A stretch of DNA of 64,000 bases from Herbaspirillum sp. GW103 (GTDB taxonomy: Bacteria; Pseudomonadota; Gammaproteobacteria; Burkholderiales; Burkholderiaceae_D): NCBI RefSeq assembly GCF_000261365.1, contig NZ_AJVC01000006.1:806001-870000 (forward strand), read 5' to 3'. Shown piece after piece: positions 32,334 to 41,819 of the stretch (positions within the stretch are counted from its first letter, which is position 1; each line of letters opens with the position of its first letter). A program made the translations under genes and the position numbers. The notes beneath the pieces were generated by a model. It was not told the origin of the DNA, made no database searches, and was given only the letters and a program-made list of their open reading frames with translations.

Positions 32334-33896
32334 TCATCGCCGCTTGAACTTGAACACCGAAATCGCCTGCAGCAGACGCATGGTCTGCTCTTCCAGGCTG
32401 GTGGCGGCGGCCGCCGCTTCTTCCACCAGCGAGGCATTCTGCTGGGTGCTGGCATCCATCTGCGTGATGGCTTCGTGCACCTGGTTGATGCCCGCGCTCT
32501 GCTGCTGGGTCGCTTCGTTGATCTCGCTCATGATGCCCGAGACCCGCTGCACCGACGCCACGATGTCGCGCATGGTGCTGCTGGCCTGCTCGACCTGGCG
32601 GTTGCCTACTTCCACCTTGGCTACCGAGTCGTCGATCAACTGCTTGATCTCCTTGGCCGCTGCCGCCGAGCGCTGCGCCAGCATGCGCACTTCCGAGGCC
32701 ACCACGGCAAAGCCGCGGCCCTGCTCGCCGGCACGCGCTGCTTCCACGGCGGCGTTGAGCGCCAGAATGTTGGTCTGGAAGGCGATGCTGTCGATGAGGC
32801 CAATGATGTCGACGATCTTGTTGGAGGATTCGCTGATCTCGTTCATCGTCGTGCCGGTGCTGGCCACGGCATCGCCACCGCGCATGGCAATGGCCGATGC
32901 GGTGCCGGCCAGCTCGTTGGCCTGGCCCGCGTGATCGGCATTCTGGCGCACTGTCCCGGCCAGCTGGTGCATGCTAGACGCGGTTTCTTCGAGGTTGGCC
33001 GCCTGCTGTTCGGTCCGGCGCGACAGGTCCATGTTGCCGGTAGCGATTTCGCGCGTGGCCAGGTTGATGGTCTCGACGTTGGAGCGCACGTCGCCGATGA
33101 TGGCGGTCAGATTTACATTCATCTGGCGCAGCGAGGCCAGCAGGCGCCCCAGCTCATCATGGCGGGCACTCTCGATGCGCACCGAGAGATCGCCACCGGT
33201 GATGGCATGCGTAATGTCCAGCGCCTGCTGCAAAGGCTTGATGAGCGCGGCGCGCAGGGCGATCCACTGCACCACCGACAGCAGTGCCGCGGCCGCCGCC
33301 AGCGCGCTGATCCACCACTGGTGCAGCGTCATCATGCCGGCCACCACGACCGCGATCTGGATGGCCAGCATCACGCCCATGGAAAGATTGAGGCGCGTAT
33401 TCAACTGCATGCGGCCGAGCTTTCCCAGCCATCCCGCCAGTCCCGTGCGCACCACCTCGCCGCGATGCAGGGCGATCCCCTTGGCCTGACCGCGCCGGAT
33501 GCGGGCGTAGAGTTGCTCGGCTCCCTCCACGGCTGCGCGTTCAGGCTTGGTCCGCACCGACATGTAGCCGACCACCTGGCCGTTCTCGCGGATGGGCGTG
33601 ACGTTGGCACGGACCCAGTAATGGTCACCGTTCTTGCTGCGGTTCTTGACCAGCCCGGTCCAGGGCGTACCACCTTTGATCGTGGCCCACATGTCGGCGA
33701 AGGCTTCGGACGGCATGTCGGGATGACGGATCAGGTTTTGCGGCGCCCCCAGCAATTCCTCTTCCTCGAAACCGCTGATTTCGATGAAGTAGGGATTGAC
33801 GTAGGTGATGTTGCCCTGGAGATCGGTCTTGGAAACGATGGCCCGGCCATCGATGAGCAGGCGCTCCTGTCCTGTGACCGGCATGTTCATGCGCAT
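32334..33896 (-). CDS. PAS-domain methyl-accepting chemotaxis protein (Aer-like)
   Basis: The 520-residue receptor has an N-terminal PAS domain (residues ~10-115: [53 protein letters not shown]), two membrane segments near residues 170-215, a HAMP-like region and the conserved MCP signalling hairpin ([32 protein letters not shown]). The layout is that of the redox/energy sensor Aer, which often binds FAD. It lacks a periplasmic ligand domain. It signals to CheA/CheW, which are not in this window. Confidence 0.9.
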   Translation of the reverse strand: MRMNMPVTGQERLLIDGRAIVSKTDLQGNITYVNPYFIEISGFEEEELLGAPQNLIRHPDMPSEAFADMWATIKGGTPWTGLVKNRSKNGDHYWVRANVTPIRENGQVVGYMSVRTKPERAAVEGAEQLYARIRRGQAKGIALHRGEVVRTGLAGWLGKLGRMQLNTRLNLSMGVMLAIQIAVVVAGMMTLHQWWISALAAAAALLSVVQWIALRAALIKPLQQALDITHAITGGDLSVRIESARHDELGRLLASLRQMNVNLTAIIGDVRSNVETINLATREIATGNMDLSRRTEQQAANLEETASSMHQLAGTVRQNADHAGQANELAGTASAIAMRGGDAVASTGTTMNEISESSNKIVDIIGLIDSIAFQTNILALNAAVEAARAGEQGRGFAVVASEVRMLAQRSAAAAKEIKQLIDDSVAKVEVGNRQVEQASSTMRDIVASVQRVSGIMSEINEATQQQSAGINQVHEAITQMDASTQQNASLVEEAAAAATSLEEQTMRLLQAISVFKFKRR

Positions 33897-34003
33897 CTGG
33901 TACCCCCGTGTAAGAAGCTGTGTGGTGATGGAAAGTCCAACTGGCGGGGGGGCGGTCGAGCAGGCAGCGTTCGTCTTTCCCTTGCGAACGCTTCGAGCCG
34001 GGC

Positions 34004-34045
34004 GCGCCAGGCAGCGACAGCCTGGCGCAGGTCCCGTCTGACGGG
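34004..34045 (-). terminator. Tandem hairpins downstream of the BPSS1780-family gene
   Basis: CCCGT/ACGGG (34033-34045) and then GCGCCAGGC/GCCTGGCGC (34004-34012, 34020-34028) form two adjacent perfect stems. They lie 10-50 bp beyond the stop at 34055. There is no T-run, so termination or mRNA stabilisation are both possible. The remaining sequence up to 33897 should hold the chemoreceptor promoter. Confidence 0.45.
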
Positions 34046-34054
34046 AATGAGGCG

Positions 34055-34858
34055 TCAGGCGGTAGGATTGTCTCCGGATTGCGGGCTGTCGGACCCTCTG
34101 CGGGGCTTTCCGAAGACGCTAGTGTAGGTCGGATAGAACGAGCAGTACATGATGACCGTCAATATTATCGAGATCGGCAGCAAAATGAAGAACACCACCG
34201 TGATGCTGCCGGTCAGCAGCGTGATGACCATGCTGATGACGGTGGGGACCACGATGGCGATCACGATCCAGGCCAGGCCGTAGAGCAGGAAAGCGCCACC
34301 GGCACGGCGTACCGTGAAGAAGCTGTAGAACAGGGCTTTGCCCAGCGGCATCTGCTGCCACATGATCAGGGGCGCCGCGTACCAGAAGGCCATGGCGGCC
34401 GGTACATAGAGGGCGGCGGCCACCAGCATGGCCATGCGCATGCTGCCGGCGGCGCTTTCCAGTTCCTTGGTCGACAGCCCGCCACCCATCATGGCTTTCC
34501 AGAAGGTGCCGCCATCGGCCAGTGCCGAGGCTGCTACCACCAGCGTGGCCACCAGCAGGTAGAGCAGGCCGAGTTTCAACAGCGTATTGCGCGCCGGGCT
34601 GCGAAAGCCCACCAGCAGCAGGTTGGGGAAGACCCGTTCACCGCGCTCGATCTGGGCGCAGGCCTGCATGAAGGACATCGAGAACAGCGGGATGAGGATC
34701 AGCGGCAGCATCTGGCCGAGCACCGGGATGATGCCCAGGGCCAGCATCAGGAACATGTAGGCGAAGAACAGCGTCGAGATCTCGGCCGGTTGTTTTCTGA
34801 ACAAGGCGAAGCCCTGTTTGACCCAGGACCAGCCGGTGTGTGCGGGGATCTTTTCCAT
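34055..34858 (-). CDS. BPSS1780-family membrane protein
   Basis: The 267-residue protein begins [21 protein letters not shown] and has about six membrane helices with a '[20 protein letters not shown]' loop, features of the BPSS1780/DUF2189-like family common in Burkholderiales. Function is unknown. The C-terminus is hydrophilic ([18 protein letters not shown]). It starts 11 bp after the thrB stop and is probably in the same transcript. Confidence 0.8.
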   Translation of the reverse strand: MEKIPAHTGWSWVKQGFALFRKQPAEISTLFFAYMFLMLALGIIPVLGQMLPLILIPLFSMSFMQACAQIERGERVFPNLLLVGFRSPARNTLLKLGLLYLLVATLVVAASALADGGTFWKAMMGGGLSTKELESAAGSMRMAMLVAAALYVPAAMAFWYAAPLIMWQQMPLGKALFYSFFTVRRAGGAFLLYGLAWIVIAIVVPTVISMVITLLTGSITVVFFILLPISIILTVIMYCSFYPTYTSVFGKPRRGSDSPQSGDNPTA

Positions 34859-34869
34859 GGTTCCAGTGC

Positions 34870-35823
34870 TTACAGCGATGGTGGCGCATCCTGGATGCGC
34901 AGGCGCAGGATGCGTTCGAAGTGCGTGGGATCATGCGGCGTGAGCATTTCGGCTTCGCGCGGCAGGTAGAAATCGTACAGGCGCGACAGCCAGAAGCGCA
35001 GGGCGGCGGCACGCAGCATGGGCTGCCAGGCAATGCGCTCGGCCTCCGAGAACGGACGCACGGCGCGATAGGCGGCCAGCATGGCATCGCTGCGGGTGGT
35101 GTCAAGTACGCCCGTGTCCAGGTCGACGCACCAGTCGTTGACGGTCACGGCCAGGTCGAAGAGCCAGGTATCGCAGCCGGCGAAATAGAAATCGAAGATG
35201 CCCGAGAGCTGCTCGCCCACGAACATCGCATTGTTGCGGAACAGGTCGGCATGCACCGGACCGCGCGGCAGGGCGCGGTAGTCGGCGGTGGCGGCGAAGT
35301 CCTTCTGGTACTGCACTTCGCTGGCGAGCAACTGGCCCAGTTCGGTCGGCAGGAAGGGCAGTACGGCCGGGGTGGTCTCCAGCCACCAGGCCAGGCCGCG
35401 CAGGTTGGGCTGCAGGATCTTGAAATCCTTGGCTGCCAGGTGCATGCGCGCCAGCATGTCGCCCAGAGCGGCGCAGTGCACCGGTTGCGGGTCCAGCTGG
35501 GACTGGCCTTCGAGCTTGCTGACGATGGCCGCCGGCTTGTCGTTGAGCAGACTGACGATGGCGCCCTTGTCGTTGGGCACCGGCGCGGGTACTGGAATGC
35601 CGCGTTGTGCCAGGTGGCGCATCAGCTCCAGGTAGAAGGGCAGCTGTTCGATGTGCAGCTTCTCGAACAGGGTGAGTACGTATTCACCGCGCTCCGTGCC
35701 GATGAAGAAATTGCTGTTTTCGATGCCCGAGGAGATGCCCTTGATCGAGGTGGCGCGGCCGAGCGGGAATTGTTCAATCCAGTCCGAGAGTTGTTCCAGA
35801 CTGACCGGTGTAAAGACTGCCAT
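34870..35823 (-). CDS. thrB: Homoserine kinase (ThrB, choline kinase fold)
   Basis: The 317-residue enzyme phosphorylates L-homoserine in threonine synthesis. It is the APH/choline-kinase-type ThrB of beta- and alpha-proteobacteria, not the GHMP type. The start at 35823 ([19 protein letters not shown]) is chosen over the longer frame because that is where family similarity begins. Motifs include [13 protein letters not shown], catalytic-loop [17 protein letters not shown] and '[19 protein letters not shown]'. It lies between DUF2782 and BPSS1780 genes, a conserved neighbourhood near polA. Confidence 0.93.
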   Translation of the reverse strand: MAVFTPVSLEQLSDWIEQFPLGRATSIKGISSGIENSNFFIGTERGEYVLTLFEKLHIEQLPFYLELMRHLAQRGIPVPAPVPNDKGAIVSLLNDKPAAIVSKLEGQSQLDPQPVHCAALGDMLARMHLAAKDFKILQPNLRGLAWWLETTPAVLPFLPTELGQLLASEVQYQKDFAATADYRALPRGPVHADLFRNNAMFVGEQLSGIFDFYFAGCDTWLFDLAVTVNDWCVDLDTGVLDTTRSDAMLAAYRAVRPFSEAERIAWQPMLRAAALRFWLSRLYDFYLPREAEMLTPHDPTHFERILRLRIQDAPPSL

Positions 35824-35998
35824 GACGAAAATGAAAAGAGGGTACTGGCTGAGGCGCATTGCCGACAGGTCCGGCAGCTGCGCGAGGCAGGTGGCAGATA
35901 CGCCGACCTTCCTGTTCCTGGACCGGCCGCGCAGTGCGGCCGGCTAACGTGGTAGTGCAGGCGCCCTTCACCGCAGGGGCAAGGGCGCGATCACGGGA

Positions 35999-36436
35999 TC
36001 ACTTCTTGGTGGTGTCGTCGGTTTCGCCTTGCTGGGGCTTTTTCACGCCCCAGTCGAACTCGCCGACCTTCCACTGGGCCGAGCTGGGTGGCGGGCTTTG
36101 TGCATCGCCGGGGGTGGAGCCGCCCAGTTGCGGATTGGGGCGGATGTAATAGGTGCTGGGGCCGGACTTGACCTCGATTTCCTTGGTCTGGCCGTGGTCA
36201 CGGCGTTCCTTGATGCTGTTGCCCTGATTGCGGCTGTCTTCGCCGGGCTTGCGGATGGTCACGGCTGGCGGTTCGCCTTCTTCCAGCTTCTCCAGTTCGG
36301 GCGGCGGCGGAGCGGGCTGGGCAGCCAGGCCGGCGGGCGGGGTTTGCGCCAGGGCCAGCGGCGCGGCCAGGCCAGCCGATGCGCACAGCAGCAGCGCTGC
36401 CAGGGACTCTTTGAACCGGAGTTGGGATGGTTTCAT
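35999..36436 (-). CDS. DUF2782 exported protein
   Basis: The 145-residue protein has a signal peptide (ESLAALLLCASAGLAAPLALAQ) and a proline-rich linker. The DUF2782 core follows: EKLEEGEPPAVTIRKPGED, 'IKERRDHGQTKEIEVKSG' and TYYIRPN. The family is small and restricted to beta/gamma-proteobacteria, with no known function. A perfect 8-bp inverted repeat (35961-35968 with 35981-35988) follows its stop and may end or stabilise the message before thrB. Confidence 0.85.
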   Translation of the reverse strand: MKPSQLRFKESLAALLLCASAGLAAPLALAQTPPAGLAAQPAPPPPELEKLEEGEPPAVTIRKPGEDSRNQGNSIKERRDHGQTKEIEVKSGPSTYYIRPNPQLGGSTPGDAQSPPPSSAQWKVGEFDWGVKKPQQGETDDTTKK

Positions 36437-36584
36437 GATCTTGTGAAGAAAAAGGGGGTGTCGTTTTCTTCATTGTAGCAAACCATCAAGGTCTGGCCCT
36501 CGCGTTTCTTCACAGGAATGGTTAATTGGACAACGTTCTGATGCGAGCACGTACGCTGGTTTGCACAGTACCCTGCCGCCGATG

Positions 36585-37280
36585 CTAGTCCAGCAGCGGG
36601 ATGCGGGTACTGAGCCAGTCTGCCAGGGTGGGCGGCATGGGAACGACCTTGACGAAATCTTCATCTTCGCCTTCGCTGGCATCGAAGTAGGCGAAGTGGT
36701 CGCGTGCATAGTCCAGCAGCACGGGGTAGGGGCCACCCCATCGCACGGTGAAGTAACGTACTGCGCGCCATTCGCCCTTTTCATCGAAGATGCGCAGGCG
36801 GATGTGGTCGCGCCGGTCGGCATCGCTGCCGCTGCCGCACAATTCGATGCGAAACTGTTCGCCCCGGTACTCGCGCAGGCCGCCATTGAGCTTCTGGGTG
36901 TACATCTCGCATTGCCGGTAGTGCGGGCGGGTAGTGGTGACCAGCGCGATGGCCACGCCATAGCTCATCAACAGCATGTAGAGCAGGGTGGTGGTCTGGT
37001 AGGCCGGACGCCAGCGCGGCTTGGCCAGCACGATGACGCGGCCCATACCGTAGTAGAAGGCCGCCAGGGTGATGCTCATGAGCCCGGCCGTCAGCCAGTA
37101 GAGCGCCTCCCGATGCTGCTGTAGGGCGGCCCGTCCGGGGTGGAGTCCCCATTCCTGCAGGGTCGCCGGGGGCAGCAACAGCATGGCCACACCCGCGGCG
37201 ATCGGCGCCAGGCTCAGGAACAGCCCGGCGTAGAGCGTACTCAAGAGCAGCTGGGTGAGGTAGACGCGGGCGACCGGCAT
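36585..37280 (-). CDS. Uncharacterised membrane protein
   Basis: The 231-residue product begins MPVARVYLTQLLLSTLYAGLF and has three or four hydrophobic segments in the first 120 residues. A soluble C-terminal domain follows with a Cys pair (RQCEMYTQ, IELCGSG) and a 'WGGPYPVLLDYARDHFAYFD' region. I do not recognise a family. A degraded copy of its C-terminus lies at 37702-37806, so this was once a tandem pair. The gene stands alone on its transcript. Confidence 0.6.
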   Translation of the reverse strand: MPVARVYLTQLLLSTLYAGLFLSLAPIAAGVAMLLLPPATLQEWGLHPGRAALQQHREALYWLTAGLMSITLAAFYYGMGRVIVLAKPRWRPAYQTTTLLYMLLMSYGVAIALVTTTRPHYRQCEMYTQKLNGGLREYRGEQFRIELCGSGSDADRRDHIRLRIFDEKGEWRAVRYFTVRWGGPYPVLLDYARDHFAYFDASEGEDEDFVKVVPMPPTLADWLSTRIPLLD

Positions 37281-37701
37281 GATGGAACAAGGGGAAAATG
37301 AAATGAATCTTCACGTAGTTGCCTTGCATCATGAATTCTCACGCGGTCGTTTCAAATCGTACGTTGGTGAGGGAAGTGAAGCTTTTTGCACTCATGGGGG
37401 GTGAGCGGCTTGTGGGAGGTGACGTTTAGGCGGGGGGGGTATTGGCGTATGAGGGGGGATGTGAAATGTCAGGCATTTTTCCGCCCGCTGCCATTGAGTT
37501 TCCGAGTAATCAGGGCGCATGGAGCGAAGTGTGGTGCAAAGACGCCGGCAATCTCAGGATGAGTGCCGACAGCGAGGCGGTGCAGCTACAGACGAGCGGT
37601 GAAGTGACATTTTTATGTTGACGATTGCACCCGCCCAGATTGGAAAGAAGTTGAAAGAAGTCGTATTGCATGCCAGCTGTAATGCTTGCCGCAACAAAGG
37701 T

Positions 37702-37806
37702 AAACAGAGGTATTGACGTGCTGAGGCGATCACCCCAAGGTGGAGGCATGAAGAGCGTCTTCTCATAGTCAGGGTCGTCGACATCGAAATATCGGATGCG
37801 ATCATT
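37702..37806 (-). pseudogene. Remnant of a paralogue of the 36585-37280 gene
   Basis: The minus-strand translation NDRIRYFDVDDPDYEKTLF followed by MPPPWGDRLSTSIPLF aligns with the C-terminal end of the neighbouring membrane protein (RDHFAYFDASEGEDEDF, then MPPTLADWLSTRIPLLD). Shared positions are YFD, MPP and LST-IPL. Nothing upstream matches the rest of the gene; the terminator of LOG begins 50 bp away. I read it as a 3' fragment left after tandem duplication and decay. The stretch 37281-37701 holds no other gene I can support; it is G-rich and has no clear ORF. Confidence 0.55.
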
Positions 37807-37856
37807 TAAAGAGTGACGAGAACAGGCCCTGGTTGTTGCTTTCTGTCTGCAACCGC

Positions 37857-37897
37857 TCAAAAAACAAGCGGGCGAAACGCTCTCACGTCCCGCCCGC
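37857..37897 (-). terminator. Intrinsic terminator of the LOG gene
   Basis: On the minus strand GCGGGCG (plus 37891-37897) pairs with CGCCCGC (plus 37868-37874) around a 16-base loop and is followed by TTGTTTTTTG. It lies 28 bp after the LOG stop. Confidence 0.8.
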
Positions 37898-37924
37898 ATG
37901 GAGGAAGACTACAACCGCAGCCGC

Positions 37925-38671
37925 TTACAGATACATCCCGCTCTGCCGCTCTGCTTCCTGCTGGGTTTCCGCCGGCTTGTCCTTCTCGGCGTGGAATTTC
38001 TGGATCGCTGCCAGCACTTCCGCAGGCTCGTCGATCACCTGCAGGAGGTTGACATCCTTGGGCGAGATCATGCCATCGTCCACCAGGCGGGTCTTGATCC
38101 AGTCCACCAGACCGGCCCAGAATTCGCTACCCACCAGGATCACCGGCATCATGCGCGACTTGCCGGTCTGCATGAGGGTCAGCGCTTCGGTTAGTTCATC
38201 GAGCGTGCCGAAGCCGCCCGGCAAGACCACATAGGCATCGGCATACTTGACGAACGCCACCTTGCGCGCGAAGAAGTGACGGAAGGACAGTGAGATATCC
38301 TGCCACGCATTGCCGTGCTGTTCGTGCGGCAGTTCGATGTTCAGGCCCACCGAGGGCGAGGCACCTTCGTAGGCGCCCTTGTTGGCCGCCTCCATGATGC
38401 CGGGGCCGCCACCGGAGATGACGGCATAGCCGGCGTCGGAGATCAGACGGGCGATCTCCACACACAGTTGATAATGGGGATTGTCGGGCTTGATCCGGGC
38501 AGAACCGAAGATGGAAACGGCAGGACGCAGCTCGGAGAGACGTTCGGTCGATTCGATGAATTCTGCCATAATCGTGAGTACATGCCACGACTCGCGCGCC
38601 TTCTTGGCCGTCGCGCGTTCGATGTCCCCCACCTCCCGCAGACGCGGGACATTTTTTCCTCTCTGTTCCAT
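37925..38671 (-). CDS. LOG-family protein (cytokinin riboside phosphate phosphoribohydrolase type)
   Basis: The 248-residue protein has the Rossmann-like lysine-decarboxylase fold of LOG enzymes, with VSIFGSARI, ISGGGPGIMEAANKGAYEG and the signature PGGFGTLDELTEALTLMQ. Family members release free nucleobases from nucleoside monophosphates and, in plants, activate cytokinins. The conserved N-terminal 'RESWHVLTIMAEFIESTE' favours the long start at 38671. That ATG is back to back with the polA ATG on the other strand, sharing the hexamer CATATG. Confidence 0.88.
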   Translation of the reverse strand: MEQRGKNVPRLREVGDIERATAKKARESWHVLTIMAEFIESTERLSELRPAVSIFGSARIKPDNPHYQLCVEIARLISDAGYAVISGGGPGIMEAANKGAYEGASPSVGLNIELPHEQHGNAWQDISLSFRHFFARKVAFVKYADAYVVLPGGFGTLDELTEALTLMQTGKSRMMPVILVGSEFWAGLVDWIKTRLVDDGMISPKDVNLLQVIDEPAEVLAAIQKFHAEKDKPAETQQEAERQSGMYL

Positions 38672-41434
38672 ATGCAAAAAACCTTGTTGTTAGTTGATGG
38701 TTCCAGTTACCTCTATCGTGCATTCCATGCCCTGCCCGATATGCGTAACGCGGAAGGCGCGCCCACCGGTGCGCTCTACGGCATCATCAATATGCTGCGC
38801 CGACTGCGCAACGATTATCCCGCAAGTTACGTGGCCTGTGTGTTCGATGCCAAGGGCAAGACTTTCCGTGATGATCTCTATCCCGACTACAAGGCCACCC
38901 GCAAATCCATGCCGGAAGACCTGGCATTGCAGATCGAACCGATCCACGCCGCCGTGCGCGCCCTGGGCTGGCCGATCCTGATGGTCGAGGGCATCGAGGC
39001 CGATGACGTCATCGGTACGCTCTCCGTACAAGCCACCGCCGCCGGCCTCGACACCATCGTCTCCACCGGCGACAAGGACATGGCCCAGCTGGTCAACGAA
39101 CACGTGACCTTGGTCAACACGATGAGCAATGAAGTTCTCGACATTGCCGGCGTGACCGCCAAATTCGGCGTGCCGCCCGAGCGCATCGTCGATTATCTGA
39201 GCCTCATCGGTGATACCGTCGACAACGTGCCCGGCGTCGAAAAGTGCGGCCCCAAGACCGCCGTGAAGTGGCTCACCGCCTATGGCTCGCTCGATGGCGT
39301 CATGGCCAATGCCGACAAGATCACCGGCGTGGTGGGAGAAAATCTGCGCAAGGCCTTGGACTGGCTGCCGCAAGGCCGCGTGCTGGTGACGGTCAAGACC
39401 GATTGCGATCTGTCGCAACACATGCAGTCCATCCTCGAATCGCTGACCATGCAGCCGCAGGACAAGGACGTACTCAAGGACATTTTCACGCGCTACAACT
39501 TCCGCACCTGGCTGCGCGAGCTCGGCGATGGCGGTGAGGCGGGTGCATCGAAGGCTCCGATGGCGGGAGCATCGGCCGCTGCTGCGCTGGAGGCTCCTGC
39601 GCAAGGTGGCCTGTTCGCCGCCGCGTCCAAGGTCGAGTATGAAACCGTGCTCACCGATGCCCAGCTCGACCAGTGGATCGCACGCATCAATGCCGCTGAA
39701 CTCACCGCCGTCGATACCGAAACCACCTCGCTGGAAGCGATGCAGGCCGAGCTGGTCGGCATTTCGCTGTGCTGCGAGGCGGGCCGTGCCGCCTATATTC
39801 CGGTAGCGCACAACTACCAGGATGCGCCAGCGCAATTGTCGCGCGAGCACGTGCTGCAAAAACTCAAGCCCTGGCTGGAAGACGCCACCCAGCCCAAGCT
39901 CGGCCAGCATCTGAAATACGACAGTCACATCTTCGCCAACTACGGCATCCGTCTTGCAGGCATCAAGCACGATACGCTGCTGGAATCCTACGTCTTCGAA
40001 TCGCATCGTCCGCACGACATGGACAGCCTGGCTGCGCGTCACCTGGAGCGCAAGACCATCACCTATGCCGAGGTATGTGGCAAGGGCGCTTCCCAGATAG
40101 GCTTCAATGAAGTGGCCATCGAGCGCGCCACCGAATATGCCGCCGAAGATGCCGAGGTCACGCTGGCGCTGCACCAGGCCATGTGGCCGCAGATCGAGCA
40201 TGATGAGAAGCTGCGCTTCATCTACGAGAAGATCGAAGTCCCGACCTCGGTGGTACTGCAGAAGATCGAGCGCAATGGCGTGCTGATCGACAGCGACCGT
40301 CTGGGCCAGCAATCGCACGATCTTGGCAAGCGGATGCTGGAAATCGAACAGCAGGCCTACGATCTGGCCGGTCAGCCCTTCAATCTGAATTCGCCCAAGC
40401 AACTGGGCGAGATCCTGTTCGGCAAGCTGGAACTGCCGGTGGTCAAGAAGACCGCTTCCGGCGCGCCATCCACCGATGAAGAAGTATTGCAGAAACTGGC
40501 CGAGGATTATCCGCTGCCCAAGGTGCTGCTGGACTATCGCGGCCTGGCCAAGCTCAAGTCCACCTATACCGACAAGCTGCCCAAGATGATCAATCCGGCC
40601 ACCGGTCGCGTGCATACCAATTACGCGCAGGCCGTGGCGGTGACCGGCCGTCTGTCCTCCAACGAGCCCAACCTGCAGAACATCCCGATCCGTACCGCGG
40701 AAGGTCGTCGCATTCGCGAAGCCTTCGTTGCGCCCGAAGGCAGCGTGATCGTCTCGGCCGACTATTCGCAGATCGAGCTGCGCATCATGGCGCATATCTC
40801 GGAAGACGAGAACATGCTGAAGGCCTTCGCCAACAACGAAGACATCCACAAGGCCACCGCCGCCGAAATCTTCGGCATCGCGCCCGAGCAGGTCGAGTCC
40901 GAGCAGCGCCGCTATGCCAAGGTCATCAACTTCGGCCTGATCTACGGCATGAGCGCCTTTGGCCTGGCCGGCAACCTGGGCATCGAACGTTCGGCGGCGC
41001 AGATGTACATCGACAAGTACTTCATGCGCTTCTCGGGCGTGAAGCGCTACATGGATGAAACACGCCTGCAGGCCAAGGCGCGCGGCTATGTGGAAACCGT
41101 CTTCGGGCGTCGTCTGTGGCTGCCCGAGATCAACTCCCCCAACGGTCCGCGCCGCCAGGGCGCCGAGCGCGCGGCGATCAACGCACCCATGCAGGGCACT
41201 GCCGCCGACCTCATCAAACTGGCCATGATCGCCGTGCAGGACTGGCTGGAATCGACCGGCATGCACAGCCGCATGATCATGCAGGTGCACGATGAACTGG
41301 TGCTGGAAGTGCCGCAACAGGAGCTGGACAGGGTGCGTGAAAAGCTGCCCGAATTGATGAAAAATGTTGCGGAGTTGAAAGTTCCCTTGCTTGCCGAGGT
41401 CGGAATCGGTAAGAATTGGGACGAAGCGCATTAA
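38672..41434 (+). CDS. polA: DNA polymerase I
   Basis: The 920-residue enzyme starts MQKTLLLVDGSSYLYRAFHAL, the usual Pol I start. It has the 5'-3' exonuclease domain (KGKTFRDDLYPDYKATRK, EADDVIGTL, STGDKDMAQLV), and a 3'-5' proofreading domain with the DxE motif intact in AVDTETTSLEAM near residue 347. The polymerase domain shows VAVTGRLSSNEPNLQNIPIR, SADYSQIELRIMAHIS (motif A), RRYAKVINFGLIYGMS (motif B) and MQVHDELVLE (motif C). No Shine-Dalgarno is obvious because the upstream bases are the start of LOG. Confidence 0.97.
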   Translation: MQKTLLLVDGSSYLYRAFHALPDMRNAEGAPTGALYGIINMLRRLRNDYPASYVACVFDAKGKTFRDDLYPDYKATRKSMPEDLALQIEPIHAAVRALGWPILMVEGIEADDVIGTLSVQATAAGLDTIVSTGDKDMAQLVNEHVTLVNTMSNEVLDIAGVTAKFGVPPERIVDYLSLIGDTVDNVPGVEKCGPKTAVKWLTAYGSLDGVMANADKITGVVGENLRKALDWLPQGRVLVTVKTDCDLSQHMQSILESLTMQPQDKDVLKDIFTRYNFRTWLRELGDGGEAGASKAPMAGASAAAALEAPAQGGLFAAASKVEYETVLTDAQLDQWIARINAAELTAVDTETTSLEAMQAELVGISLCCEAGRAAYIPVAHNYQDAPAQLSREHVLQKLKPWLEDATQPKLGQHLKYDSHIFANYGIRLAGIKHDTLLESYVFESHRPHDMDSLAARHLERKTITYAEVCGKGASQIGFNEVAIERATEYAAEDAEVTLALHQAMWPQIEHDEKLRFIYEKIEVPTSVVLQKIERNGVLIDSDRLGQQSHDLGKRMLEIEQQAYDLAGQPFNLNSPKQLGEILFGKLELPVVKKTASGAPSTDEEVLQKLAEDYPLPKVLLDYRGLAKLKSTYTDKLPKMINPATGRVHTNYAQAVAVTGRLSSNEPNLQNIPIRTAEGRRIREAFVAPEGSVIVSADYSQIELRIMAHISEDENMLKAFANNEDIHKATAAEIFGIAPEQVESEQRRYAKVINFGLIYGMSAFGLAGNLGIERSAAQMYIDKYFMRFSGVKRYMDETRLQAKARGYVETVFGRRLWLPEINSPNGPRRQGAERAAINAPMQGTAADLIKLAMIAVQDWLESTGMHSRMIMQVHDELVLEVPQQELDRVREKLPELMKNVAELKVPLLAEVGIGKNWDEAH

Positions 41435-41819
41435 TCTTCACATCCGTGTCATGATCAAGCGGTTTTCCCCCGCGCGACAGTGCGGGGACCTGAACGATTA
41501 GGCAAAAAAGCAAGATTGACAGAACGGCAAGCTGACGTCGCGACCGGGCCGAGACCGGTCGAACACGTCAGCAGGCGTCAGCAACGCCGGCCAAGTCGAC
41601 ACCTGAATCACAAGACAAGCAGGATCGCGTCACAACCGCAGACCGACGAAGACGGGATGACGCGCTGGGTGGAACCGGACCGGGTCCGGGCAACCGAGGC
41701 TGAGGCAGGCAGGCAGGGGACAAACACATTCACACCTGAGCATGACCGCATGCGGCTCGTGGCTTTCGTCATCTCCGTCTTTCCGTCCGGCCTCCGATGA
41801 ACACATGGGAGGAGACGTC
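41435..41819 (+). other. 385-bp intergenic region with a strong hairpin
   Basis: No gene is supported here. GCTGACGT (41531-41538) pairs with ACGTCAGC (41565-41572), and CGACCGG with CCGGTCG inside it, forming a two-part stem without a T-run. A TTGACA at 41516-41521 lies just before the hairpin but has no matching -10. The region should contain the chemoreceptor promoter; I cannot place it. Confidence 0.45.

Noticed and set aside
37395..37460. G-rich stretch with runs of 6, 3, 8 and 6 Gs, a possible G-quadruplex
   Set aside because: The loops between runs are mostly 15 bases or longer, so a stable intramolecular quadruplex is unlikely; no functional context.
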